Positions 22,240-34,391 of a stretch of DNA of 60,000 bases are shown here, one piece after another. The notes beneath the pieces are model-generated. The model was not told the origin of the DNA. It saw only the letters and a list, made by a program, of their open reading frames with translations, and made no database searches. The position numbers were made by a program, and so were the translations under genes. Position 1 is the first letter of the stretch. Every line of letters begins with the position of its first letter. The DNA is from Adiantum capillus-veneris (taxonomy: Eukaryota > Streptophyta > Polypodiopsida > Polypodiales > Pteridaceae), in NCBI GenBank assembly GCA_014529385.2, contig CM043971.1, positions 32,943,209-33,003,208 of the forward strand, in the 5' to 3' direction.

Positions 22240-23035
22240 ATGCCATACACTAAGCTTGAATGGCACTCTGTGCTTCTTTTGTGGTGCAATTTCAATCGTA
22301 GGAAAGGTAGGGAAGGAGTGTGTGTGTGTTGAGAAGAAGGATTTGGTGTTGTACTGTGTAATTTTTTTGTTAATAGAGTTTTCAAAGGTACTGTGTTTAT
22401 TCTCTGTGTATTAAGGTTGCTAGTTTTCTTTGTTAATGGAGTTTTCAAAGGTACTGTGTTTATTCTTTGTGTATTAAGGTTGTTAGTTTTCTGTGTACAG
22501 TAAGTAGGAAGTAGATCTATGAGAGCTAATAGAGTGTGCTAGTGTGTAACAGTAGGTGTATTAGTTAGAAGTAGGTAGATAGAGTGTGTGTGTGCTCTTG
22601 CGCAGGCCGCGGCGACCTTATCCTTTAAAAAAAAATTTAAAAAATAAATTTTATTTTTAAAATTATAAAAAATTTCAAAGGTAGGACCGGGATCGGGAAG
22701 ATCTCCCAAACCCAAGCCCAAGCTCACGCTCACGCCTAGGCCTCAGTCGCCTTCTAAAATTACAAATTTTAGCTTCACACGTAGCTAAAAATCGATTTTT
22801 TGAGGACCAACGGAACTTTAGATGCCTGAAAATTATGCTATAAAGCACACAACGACCCTCTAAGTGATTTGCTTGTTTCGAGCTATCATACACTTTAATA
22901 AAAAAAAATCAAACATTAAAAAATATCAAAAAAGCATTAAAAACGTAAAAAACACGAGTGCAAACAGACGCTTAAAAAAGGTAAGCGGTTAACCTTCAAG
23001 GTTATTCACCGACGCTTGTAGGGTGCCAAAGGCAC
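22240..23035 (+). other. Element B leader
   Basis: 800 bp between the primer site and the first gag ATG, noncoding, with an A/T-only stretch at about 22625-22680 and a duplicated segment (ttttcaaaggtactgtgttt at 22379 and 22441). Confidence 0.7.
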
Positions 23036-26000
23036 ATGCATCTGCGCTCTGGTTGTGTGCTAGAGACGGAGAACCTAGAGAGAATTCTGACTTACGCGAG
23101 TTCTCAATATCCACCTACTTTAGGTTCCGGGCCCTCGGCGGGGACCCAAGGTAGTACAAACCAAGACCCGAACAGAGCGGCTAGTGACTCTTCCTCTGAC
23201 TACGATGTCATGGAGGGTTTCCCAATGCCTAATCCCGATAGCTCAAGCCAAGACATGCATGTCATGGGCCCGCGGTCCGGGCCGAGCGTGCTTAGCCGCC
23301 TGAAGGAAACCTTTAGTAGACCCACTCGCTCCGAACATGGAGCTAATGATGTAAATGAGGGGGGTGGGGAAGTAAATTCTCCATTCGTGACCAATGTAGA
23401 CCCTATACCGTTAGAGAATGTGCACGTGAATACTTCATTCACTGCACCTCCTGACTCTTCAGAGTTATTTCCCTCCGAGGTCATATTACCCGATGGTAGA
23501 AGCCTTGCCAAAGTGCAAGAGGTTGAGCGATATATCCTTGCAGCAGCGAGGGAAAAGGAAGTCGAGAGCTTACGTAAGGCGGAGCAACGAAGAGAGTTAA
23601 AAGCAAAAGCCCCTATGTCAATATCCTTGCTAAGAGAGCAATCGAGTGCTCCGACTTAGCAACCGCTAAGGGCCAACCCCCAGAAAGCAACATTGCATCT
23701 AGCTCAAAGGACACCCCTAGCACCTCAGTCCTAGATGGAGTGTTCCTAAATGAGAACTGGGAGTACGAACTACAAACGGAAACTCTGACCGACCTATACA
23801 CAGGTCACACCTATCACGTGGGTTGGTTAGATGTCCTACAATCCACAATGGGCGCTACTAGTGTGGAGGATCAACAACAAAGAGTTTGTGAGGTCATACA
23901 TAGGGTCATTGAGTTAGAGAGACAGAACAAGGGGATCAACATGCCTTCAACAGGTCTCATGAGATTCTTGGATACAGGAAAGGCTAAACAAACGACCTTA
24001 TTGCAAATGGAGACTCCCTTGGTAAGTCCGATGGATCCTCCATATGTTGTTTTGCTAGGGGTCTCAGTGCAATTTGAGCCCACGAGTGATAGCTTCGCCT
24101 TTCCAACTCTAGCTCATATTTCCCTTGATGACACCACGGCTACCATGCCTACCCCAATGATGGGCATGCCGACAAACACGCCATGGACTTCATTTGTTAG
24201 TAAAGCACCGCTACATGGTAGCTCAATGCCTGCAACAGTACCTACAAGTGTGTACCAATCATATGCACCTATGGGTCATCGCACTCATGTAGTCCCTACC
24301 CCTCCCATTGTTTCAACAACCTATGCTTCACAACCACAACACTCAAGTTCTTATTTTCATGGGACTATACCGGCTAGCATTAGCATGTCACATCCGACGT
24401 CTGCTATGCCTAGGGCCACACATATGAACTTTGGACCGCCACATGGCACAACATTGTACCCAACGTGGAACCCAAGGGCTTCTTATGCGCCAAGCCCGAT
24501 GTCAATACCTACTCCACATGTAGTCTCTGGAGCACCTCCAGTTACCGTGCCTGCTCACTTAGGTGACTTGGCAACATTTGCTCAAGCTATTGGTCGATCT
24601 ATTGCTGAGAATATGCGTAACACGCCTGATAGAGAGCCTAGAAGTAAGGCAGTACAAATAGCCAAGCTCACACAAAAATTTAGTGGAGACGGGGATGTGA
24701 GAAAGCATATCAAAGTGTTTGAACAAATATGTGATTCTCTAGGAGAACACAATGACTTACATAAGAGAAATGCTTTAAGCCTAACCTTAAGTGGAAAGGC
24801 TGGGGATTGGTATAGAACCCTAAGGTTGGAAGGAAAAACGATTTACCCTACTCTTAGGAGACTGTTCTTAAAAGAATACATACGGGAGGAAGTACTTTAG
24901 GGTGTAGCCTCTCAGCTCCAGAAAGCTCAACGAGAGCAAGGAGAGTCGGTGAGAGACTTTATTAGTCGCTTAAAGCATTTGAATTCTCGATGTAATCCAA
25001 ATGAGCGCTTCAACAATAACCAATTGCTTGATAGATTCATTAGGGGATTACGACATGAGGATATCTACAATGGCTTAGTCATTAGAGGTATCACCACTTG
25101 GGAAGCAGTCACCACCAATGCGATCCAATTGGAGGATAATTTAATGATTCAAGGAGAAAGAGTGTCTGTTGAGTATAAATCTATTAGCTCACAAGCATCG
25201 GGGCATTAGCCAATGACCCTAAAGCCTATTGCTAAAGAGCCAAAGATATCTGAGATGACTTTAGCAGATCTCACCAAGGCTATTCAAGAGAGCCGTAGAG
25301 ACAATCGTGCTCCGCAAAACAATCATATGTATCCAAGAAGGGAGCAACAATGGTGCTCAATATGCTATGGACCGCATAGTACCAGTGAATGCCCTACTTT
25401 TAGAGTAAAATTCAATGGGAATTGCAAAGCCTGTGGGAGGTATGGTAATCAAGCTAAGGATTGCATAGTATTTAAGCGCGCGATGGCCAATAGACCAACC
25501 TTAGCATGGACAGACACACCTCGAGTGTCTGCATTGATGCCGGCTCCACCTCTTGAACAAACAACACAACACATGGTCCATAGGGCCCAAAATGTTGTTC
25601 ATACAACACCCTTACCACCTCCAGTGCTAGGACCGCAACCACTATATCTGAAAATCACTTCTGTGAATCAAGTGGGTTGTGAGTCATCTATTGCTTGTTT
25701 GGAAGGCTGTGAAGAATGCACCGAAGATCACACCATTAAACTTGATTGAAGTTACCGAGGAGCCATCAAAAAGTACACTTGTGGTACCAGTAAACGTACT
25801 CACACAATCGATGTTTCAAAAACAAAATTATATTCTTGAGGAAAGAGACACGGTATCAATTGACCAAACTCAGAAAAAGAAGAAAACACGAAGAAAGAGA
25901 TCGCAAAAAGCAGCGAAGTTAGACCCCAGTTCAAAGACCAACATAGGGACTGGTGACGACCCCGTATATATGAATGACTACGAAGAGAATTCTGATTCAT

Positions 26001-26680
26001 GAGAAATCATGGAGACCAAAACGACCACTAAGATAGAAACCAACAAGGAAGATCTTCATGAGCCACGATGGCCAGGATCCAAGAAGAAGATAGGAACTTA
26101 TCCAAACCCTACAGAGGAGATTGAGCGAGTCAAGCAATTAAGGAGTTTGGTAGAAGATACCCAAAGGGATCTAGAACCAGCACCTAGGCAGATCCAGATT
26201 ACAGACACCGTGTTACCTAGTGTCATCCAAGAAGAAAGTGACTTAAAGTCATGGGAAAGTGGGCGTACTCACTTCTTGATGGAAAGAATGTTTACAGAGG
26301 GACTACTTGATCCTATCAAAGAAATGGAGATCCCATCTTCCCCACGTCAAGGGACTCAAGGCCAAAAGGTGCCGTTAAACATTGCCAAATTGATGGATTT
26401 CATGTCTTCAGAAGTTAGAACCACCATCGTGTCCAAACTATATAAAGACCCTGAGCTAGTCTCAGCTCTTCGAGCCTTCCTCAATGGAGAACTAAAGTTT
26501 GGGCTACCACAATTTGCACTGATGGATGGAGCTAGGGAGATGCCAATAGAGGAGGAACACTTAGATCCACAACCCAACCTGGATGAGAACCTTGTTATAA
26601 AAATACTTGTTAACAAGTTGGGACAATACTTTGAGGGTGATGAATCCAATGCAACCATACCAATCACTACTAAGGATTAA
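23036..26680 (+). pseudogene. Element B gag
   Basis: Starts MHLRSGCVLETENL; in plant Ty3 elements gag often starts with a similar RLRSG motif. The frame shifts near 23660 and 25740 and has stops at 24898, 25207 and 26000. A Pro/Thr/Met-rich region (24130-24560) is followed by the capsid core (KLTQKFSGDGDVRKHIKVFE, 24663) and two zinc knuckles (about 25350-25460; the second has His replaced by Asn). Compared with A, about 320 bp holding knuckles 3 and 4 are deleted near 25700-25730. A one-base loss near 26670 breaks the link to the protease. Confidence 0.85.
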
Positions 26681-26682
26681 CT

Positions 26683-27117
26683 GTGAAGGGAATCCTTGAT
26701 GGTGGCACTGGGGCTAGCATTGTGACTAAAAAATGCTGGGAAACTATGGGAAGACCTCACCTTGCGACCACAACTATAGTAGTGAAGATGGCTAATGGGT
26801 CTATTGTTAAACCTATTGGGATGCTAGAAGATCTCAAGATCAAGGTCTTTGGACATAAAATAAGGATTACCTTCATTGTTATGGATTTCTCCAAACACAC
26901 TATGGCATCGAAGATGATCTTAGGACGTCCTTTCATGAGGGAAGCAAAAATGGTACATGACTGGTCTAAAAACCATGTCTACTTGCAGTTCGAAGATTCT
27001 GTCATTCGAGTGGATCTTGTAACAGGTCGAGCACATCCCCTAGGAAACAGGTTTATAATTGATCATAGATCTGACACCACAGTTCACTCGGCCCCATTGC
27101 AGTATTGTTACATGTAA
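26683..27117 (+). pseudogene. Element B protease 1
   Basis: Retropepsin with LDGGTGASIVT at the active site (about 26692-26724) and MILGRPF (about 26917-26937), closely matching A 2113-2520. The start coincides with the frameshift after gag. Confidence 0.85.
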
Positions 27118-27990
27118 AGCGGACACTGATGTTGGAAAAGATTCTCCTTATATGGATGTACTACCTGGGATGACTGAGTCAGACAATGTGGATTGGGTCC
27201 ACCTAGCAGCAACCATAGACACTTGGGGAAACAGGGGGACGACCTGGGTAACACCTGAGGGGGATGAAATGCCCATACCCTCAAATATGCTACAGGCAAT
27301 GCATATAGCTTCTGACAAGACTCATCCTAATGTAACGAAGAAAACATACAAGTGGGTCCCTAAAGCTTCTTTAGTGACCATAGCCAGTGCTAAAAGACAG
27401 GAGCCTAGTAAGAGACGTCCCACTCGTCCCAAGAAATGTAAGAAAATGTGGCGTTGGATTCTAAACGACTATTGGAAGCCCAAGGCTACTATCAAGCAAA
27501 TGATCAAATCTGGGTGCCAAAACGTAAATTGTATTCTTACCTGTCACCTGACCCATGTGAGCCCAATCATGTAGCTCCAAAGCGAAGTGACGATTCGCGG
27601 AAAGAAAAAAATCACAGGATGCTACATACCCGCTCCAGAGCTAGTTTGGGTAGCGAAGAAAGAACAATTTGTTCCACCTAGCTCAGGAAGGGGGGAGTCC
27701 CATGAAGCTTATAGCTCCTTATGTAATGTGTCCATAGAGATAAAAGCTTCTCCACCGCCTCCACCTACCGTTGTACATACCCATACAAGCAAGAAAGAGT
27801 TTGCACCTCCCGTTGTAAGTTCACCACCTACAACAATGTTGCAAATAAAATCCTAGGAGAGCACCTTACCACCCTTGCAACTCGATGAGGCACCTAAGGT
27901 AATAGAAAACTACTGGCAAAAATCCTCACCTATTACCAACTAGAACAATTGGTTTCAAAGGGTGACGAGCACATTTCAAACGGTATGATC
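27118..27990 (+). pseudogene. Element B junction of deleted pol and conserved C-terminal tail
   Basis: From 27118 to about 27311 the sequence follows A 2540-2750, then it jumps to sequence matching A from about 6950 (KTYKWVPKA against STYQWVPKA). About 4.2 kb, with RT, RNase H, integrase and the second protease-like domain, is missing. The rest carries the conserved tail blocks QIWVPKRK, PAPELVW, PPSSGRGE, ESTLPPLQLDEAP and NNWFQRV in shifting frames and ends at the same TGA before the internal polypurine tract. B could only have moved with help. Confidence 0.8.
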
Positions 27991-28008
27991 TACCCAAGGA
28001 AGGGGGGA

Positions 28009-29741
28009 GTACTTGCTGACATCCATCATTCACTTGCTTCCCTCTCAACCTTCCTCCCTGACCTCTCAATCTCCCAATCTTAGGGAATGTATATATATAG
28101 CCTTATACTCACAAAAAACAAAAATAATAAAGAGCAAGAGCAATTAGCAAACGAGTATGCATAATAAAAGTCAAAACATTGACCCAGACCTACACATTCA
28201 CATCCGGTACATTGAAACAGAAACCTATGTCATAAAACACCTTTGATCCTCATCACTCGCGTGATGGAGGGCAGGTAGGATTAGTACGATAGGAGTGTTT
28301 CTGTTTTAAAGTTGAGTGATTAGCAAAGTTCTTTCTTCCCACTGATGTGCCTCCTAGAGGTATTCTTTGTGTTTCTTAGTGTGTACAGGAACGTGTTGTT
28401 GTGGTTAGGATTTGGACCTCCATGGAATCTTTCTCTCGTTCACACTTCAAATCGAGCGCGACCATCAACACAAACAACTGTTTCTTGTCCATTAGCATTG
28501 CCACTTATCTTTTTTGCATCTACATGTTTGTCTGCTTTGATTGTGATTGGTATCATAATATTCATCACATTTTTTTAGTATCAAATATTTAATTCAATGT
28601 AATTTTTTTTCATAATCACTTGTCTAGGTTTAAAAATCGAGCAGTCCGACTAAGCTAGTTTGACCAAGCTAGGTGTTAGAGATCTTCTCTTAATACCATG
28701 GAGAATGCCTTCCTAATAATCAATGGTTACTTAGGTTCTTAATCCGATTTAGGCAGCATTGTGTGACATGTACTAGGGCTTTCTAGTGGGCTTGACCCTA
28801 TTGACCTTTAGCTTAAGTATTATAAAGGGAGTTTACTAGTGTGATGAGCCTGGGGAGGGAGTACTGTGTGACATGTACTAGGGCTTTCTAGTGGGCTTGA
28901 CCCTATTGACCTTTAGCTTAAGTATTATAAAGGGAGTTTACTAGTGTGATGAGCCTGGGGAGGTGTAACAGTGTTATATGACCCCCCCAAAGTTACAAAA
29001 TTAAAGTTCTGAAAATGAACAAACAAAAAATCAAAGTTCCACAATGTAAAATCTTAAGATGGAAGAGAAATCTCAGCTTAATTTGGTACTTCACTCACAT
29101 GTATCGCCTATGGTATTAGAGCCCTAGAGGTTCCCAGTGTGGACGCTTTTCCTTGAAAAGCAAAAACCCCAAGGCATACAAAATAAGCACACACATCAAA
29201 ATTGAATCACTGTGAAAAGACTTTGGGGGATCAAAGAAAAGGTAATCAGTTAGGCAATGATTTCATGAGAAATTCCTTTTATTGTAGCTTAACTACAAGG
29301 TCTTCTAGGTATAGCCTCTAGTCAGCCTTCGAACATGAAATACTTGGCTCTCGCGATCAAACAACTTAATTGACCAGAGAAAATTAAGAAGCTTACCCAT
29401 GGTATTAATAGTCGATCTCTAGTGCCTTTCGATCGTTAAATTAGCGACCCCATACTTGTTTAATTTTTTACCTTTACATCTGTTTATGCATTTGATTATA
29501 TTGCAATTTAATGTTTATTGCTGACAAATGGTTTAAAATTTTGTTACCAATCACATTGTCTGCCTACAACTGCATATGCTTTTTAATTCTATATGAGAAT
29601 GCAATTACTGTGCCAATGTTGTTTGATTTTGCAATGACTGAAGAAGGCTAAGGACATTCATTTCAAATGCTCTTCCACCTCAACGAACGAGCTTCAACTC
29701 AATACCTTCCGAGGACGGAATCTACATCAGGAATGGGGGCA
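28009..29741 (+). other. Element B long 3' untranslated region
   Basis: Noncoding, aligned with A 7643-9664 except for 28150-28330, which differs. It contains a tandem duplication (28760-28969) and a site like an initiator tRNA-Met primer site at 29111-29128. The terminal polypurine tract gaatgggggca is at 29731-29741. Confidence 0.7.
28760..28969 (+). repeat. Tandem duplication of about 105 bp in element B
   Basis: Two nearly identical units starting at 28760 and 28865. Element A has only one (about 8790-8895), so the duplication arose in the B line. Confidence 0.85.
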
Positions 29742-30051
29742 TGTTAACCCTCAAGGCTCACGGACACCCTATCACCTACGACGGATGTTGTATTATTTAC
29801 TTGGTAGAGTCAGGTACCGGGCTTGTCGGTCCAATAGGAAAAGGGTAAGAGTGATCGCCGATGAGAGGCGCACTCTAACTGGAACATTCAAGGGATTAGT
29901 TGGCTAAGCATGGGCACCCAAGTGTGAATGGGGTGAGCTCATATAAAAGTCAACTAAACCTAAAATTCACTCATTCTCTCATTTGTGCAATTGAAGAGTG
30001 CTCTTGCTCCATCTCCATCTTCTTCTTCTCCATCTCCTTGTGTGTGTGTAT

Positions 30052-30103
<52 letters not shown>

Positions 30104-30340
30104 TCGAGCATTGCGACAACGGCATGGCGACGGTGAGGCGATTGAGCGCGGCGTAGCAGCGTCTCTTTCTTCTTCGCGATGAGGAATCCTCCACGACAGG
30201 AAGCATAGAGCGGTGAGTGACACACCAACGCCATCTTTGAGCTTACTAGTTTAGGCTAGTTGTGTGCTTGGAGCCATTTGTGGCTCGCACACGGTGTATC
30301 GGCAAGTTCCTTGCATTGACACGTGTGACATACGCGCACA
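29742..30340 (+). repeat. Complete 3' LTR of element B
   Basis: 599 bp, TGTTAACC...GCGCACA, after a polypurine tract and followed by CTTCT (30341-30345). TATA box at 29942-29948. This copy defines the LTR ends for A, B and the two partial LTRs. Confidence 0.9.
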
Positions 30341-31317
30341 CTTCTCCCCTTGCTCCCCATTGAGCCACTTCTCCCCCTCCTGCCAAGCTTTCCATAACTA
30401 CATCAACTATGGAAGCTTTCCATAGTTGCACGACCTGTCTCATCCTTTCATACACACCATCCATTTGAACTACTCTTCTCCCCTTGTTTCCCATTCAACC
30501 ATTCCTTCTCATTTCATTCCTAAAGCAACAATCCTCTCTCTCTAACACGACAACTCTTCTTCTTCTGGTACTACCATGTCAACCCCCTCCACTTCGAGGA
30601 AGCCAAAGGATGAGATAGAGGTGGCTTGTTTGCATAACACTAGGGATTTTTATGGGGAATGCGTGCCGCAAGTGTTTTCTAAAGGATCTTGGATCTTAAT
30701 GCAACTTGCAGCTATCGGTCCTCATCGAGTTCGAAACCGTGGTAACCTTGACAAACATTGGAAGGGGAGACTTCTTGGTTTCAAGAACGATAGAGTCAAT
30801 GGCACAGTGGCCATTGTTCAACACATGTACTCTTGGCGTTCCATGCGCTTGAGGAATGGAAGCTCAAGAAATTTCCCAATACATTATAAGTCGTAAAACA
30901 TTTTTGGTTGTTGATTGTAAACGCTTGTTATTTGTTTTTGACTTGATAGTTTTTGGTGTTGTTATAGATATATTTCCATCCGAATTTTTTGAGGAACAAC
31001 CATCAAGAGTCTCACAGGAACCTTCATTGCTCTTCATGCCGACATTGGTGTTATAATGCTTCCCACTCGCCACCTTTGATTCTGCTGCAAGTCAAAATCT
31101 TCTTCTACTCACACACGTATGTAGTGCCGACCTCGAAGGATGGATATGGTAAGATCATTGCTGTTGACAAACCTTTATTACTGAGCCTGGAATGGCCACA
31201 ACCCGATGCGTGGTCACTCTTCTCAGTGAAGGAGAAGATGCTTTCCGATAAATGTTGTCTTATTAAAAGCATTTTTGTTGTTTCAGATTGGTAGGCGGAT
31301 GGAGGCAGCCATGTCAA
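30341..31317 (+). pseudogene. Gene-like sequence P1, copy in segment X
   Basis: I do not recognise the gene. An ATG at 30576 opens a 106-codon frame beginning MSTPSTSRKPKDEIEVACLH. Then comes a T-rich stretch ending in TTATAG at about 30966 that looks like an intron end. The next block reads FFYSHTYVVPTSKDGYGK, then LLLSLEWPQPDAW (about 31110-31220). The second block matches the minus-strand sequence at 54943-55150 joined to 49231 (FFYSHTYVTP, then SLEWPKPDG). The upstream part, with a near-repeat of the segment ggaagctttccatagttgca, continues backward at 37272, consistent with the circular X. Confidence 0.5.
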
Positions 31318-31319
31318 TC

Positions 31320-34240
31320 AAGCATGTGTCTTTTATGCTTCTTAAGTCACTTGGCTTGAATTGAATACTTCAAGTCTTAGTCAATCAATCATGAAATGTT
31401 CATGTCTCTTGAGAATTTATCTTTGAATTTAACATTTCAAAAACCTTAGTCATTTAACCATAAAAATCACCTCAATCTTTGGGCAAGGTTCCCACAAACA
31501 CTTTAAGCATCTTAGCACCTCATGCTTGGGTAGGATTCCCACCTCGCGGTTAGCCCTAGCTTGTGTAAGGTCAAAGGACTTTTTAATACTAACTTTTGGA
31601 GGTCTTTAATGAAGCTAACCCTATGGTCTTTAAGCTCCATTAGGTAGCATTTCCCTTTAACATACCATCTCTCACTTGTACCCCTTTTAACCTTGGCCCT
31701 GTGTTGAGATAGATCCATAAACACATGTCTATATTCTAAGCCTTGTTCCCATTTATTCTCCCACATTAAATGATCAGTTTAACATGAGAAAATCATTTGG
31801 GTTGGTTAGATATTAGATTTTATGACATTGCCTCTCTCTTGAAATCATAGTCGTCCTTGACTATGAGGTAGAAGAGATAAAGTCTTAGTCATTAGTCTAC
31901 GTTTCTTAGCGGGTAGATGATCCCTTTTTACCCTGCGACATCATTCCAGAATGGATGGCTAGTCCATTTGGTGCTTGTAAGATGTAGCTGTCGCAAGTCT
32001 GCTCTTTAGTCCATATTATACTCCCAAAGTAGAGTGACAAATTATACTTGGTGTTTGAGTGACATCATCATCACAAACATCATTCTAAGCATGCATATTC
32101 TTGAATTTTGTGCACAATAAAAGAAAGAGAACGAGTCTTTTAAGACAAAAACATTGTTCATTTAAAATACATTTTCATTTCTTACTCTAGTTTAGCATTG
32201 TAAGCATTGACAAGGTTCATATTATCCTTAAGCTAGGTTCCTTGCATCCATCTAGCATCTTTAAAAGGATAATTATTAAACTTAACAAGATATCATTGTA
32301 TAATCTTACCATTTCTTAGTACCTTGTCTTCGTGTCAAAGAATCGATTCGGACTGCAACCCCTCTTCTTGATCTTCGATCCTTGGCGGGTTCTCTATTAT
32401 TGGTTCTTTTGGTGGCTCTCCTTTCTAAGGCTTGAGTAGGCTCACATGGTTAGCATTGTGAATGAGCCAATGGTTGGGAAACTTTAACTAATAAGCCATC
32501 TCATTTATTGGCTTAAGAATTTTAAAAGAAAGGACCATAGTATCTTTTTGCTACTTTAGCATAATACTCTTGGTGGCTCGTAGGATTCTTTCCCGTAGTA
32601 TGCCTTAGATGAGCCTTGAGAAACTTTAGCAAGACCCAATCATTTTTCTTAAAGGCTAAGGCTCTTCTGCTCTTATTAGCAACAACCCTTTTTCCCTTTG
32701 CTGTAAGATGGATATAACCTTTTTAATCTTTGGAAAAGATTCTTGTAAGTCTTGGCTATATTCATCAGCAGCGAAGATTTTCCCATGTACTTTAAGTAGG
32801 AAGGGACTTTTTGATCTTCCCTCTTTAACCCCGAAAGATGCTTTCCCCACAGAAGTATGTACAATGTCATTGTACGCATACTCTATAAGAGGTAGGTACT
32901 TCTCTCATTGAGAACATTGATCTACCTCAATGACATAGGCTTTTAGTAGATTCAAGAATCGTTAGATTAGTTATTTCACTTAGGTTATCCGTTTGTGGAT
33001 GACAGACCGAAAGATAAATTTAATCTACTTTCTAGATTCTCAAAGAGACCCTGCTAGTAATATTGGTCATTCTAGGATTTTTGTACAACACTATGGATGT
33101 TGGCAAGCCATGATACTTGAAAATTTGAGATCTAAAGAGGGTTGTCGTTTGATGTGCCTTAATAGTGTTTTTGACAGATATAGAGTGTGTTTTCTTGCTA
33201 AGCCTATCTACTGGAACAATCCAAGTTGCTTCCCTCGATCAAATTTCCATTTTTTGGTATACCACGCATTTTGAAACATACTCTTGTATGTTAACTTTTC
33301 ATGGTAAACCAGCACAAAAAGATTTCTACTCCTCGAAGAGTAGATTATGGAATCCTTCTTTGCCCCGCAAAGCATAGGATTCATACATGACTTTCTTATT
33401 GTATGGGTGAGTAACACATAGCCTATTGCCGTTTTGAAGATAACCATCCTCCAAGGTGAATGGTTTTTTTTTTTCCCCTTAATGCAAAGCATGTAGTTAC
33501 GTACTTAAAGTCTCGGTCAGTAGCATATTCATCTATCACAAAAGATAGATCATTTTGAGTTTCTATAGACAAGACATTTATCCTTGGCCTTCGTGAAAGT
33601 GCATCGACCACTTGATTGTGCTTGCCAACAACGTGAGCAATATGAAATTTAAATTGCAAAAGAAAATTTTACCACCTCATTTGTTTGTTGGAGAGCTTGG
33701 TTTGCGTCATAAAGTTCTTAAGGCTTTGTGATCCATTTGGAGGATGAATGGAGCCCCCCAAGAGATAGTGCTTCCATGTGTCTAGGGCATGTAGAATCGC
33801 TAAAAGCTCTTTTTCGTATATGCCCAAGACCCATTCATCGGCATTGAGCCTTTGGCTCTCATATGCTATGGCATGCCCTTCTTGAAGCAAGACTGCTCCA
33901 AGGCAATCACTACAAGCATCACATTGGACCTCAAATGGCTTTGAGAGATCCGGAAGCATGAGGACTGGTTGAGGGGTAAGCTTATCTTTGAGCTTGTCAA
34001 AAGATTTTTTCTCCTTAGTAGTCCATGAATACTTAACGTTCTTCTTTGTTAAGTCATGTAATGGTCCTGCTATTTGAGAAAATTTTGCTACGAAGCGTCT
34101 ATAGTATGCACACATACCAATAAAGCTTCTTAGCTCATGTAGATTCCTTGGATTAGGCCATGCGTTTATTAACTCTAACTTTGATGGATCCATACGGATA
34201 CTATCTTGCGAGATACTAAATATGACAAAAGTTCACTGGT
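31320..34240 (-). mobile_element. Element E: reversed 3' part of a D-type chromodomain Ty3
   Basis: Minus-strand relative of D. The 5' end stops inside RT near 34225. RNase H is readable at 33669-34193 (KPFEVQCDACSD, GAVLLQEG, ESQRLNADEW) and continues at 33423-33659 (HVVGKHNQVVDALSRR). Broken integrase follows to about 32400. A chromodomain block is at about 32228-32352, with two TGA stops where CGA is expected (VLRNGK, then YLVKFNNYPFKDARWM). The polypurine tract and the LTR start (TGTCATAAAATCTAA) are at 31827. About 500 bp of LTR follow. It lies beside P1 in X and probably truncated it. Confidence 0.8.
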
Positions 34241-34391
34241 GGTGTCCCATCAACCGCTGACAAATTCAAATACTAAAAGAACACAATGCAAATAATTACT
34301 TGTTACAATGGCACCAAATGGTAGAAATTTGAGTCATTGATATTATATGAAAAGATTACAAATCTTACAAAGAGAGGTTACAAGGGAGAAA

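Noticed and set aside
22240-22733. Short open frames in the leader of B
   Set aside because: Low-complexity, not shared with other copies and without recognisable domains.
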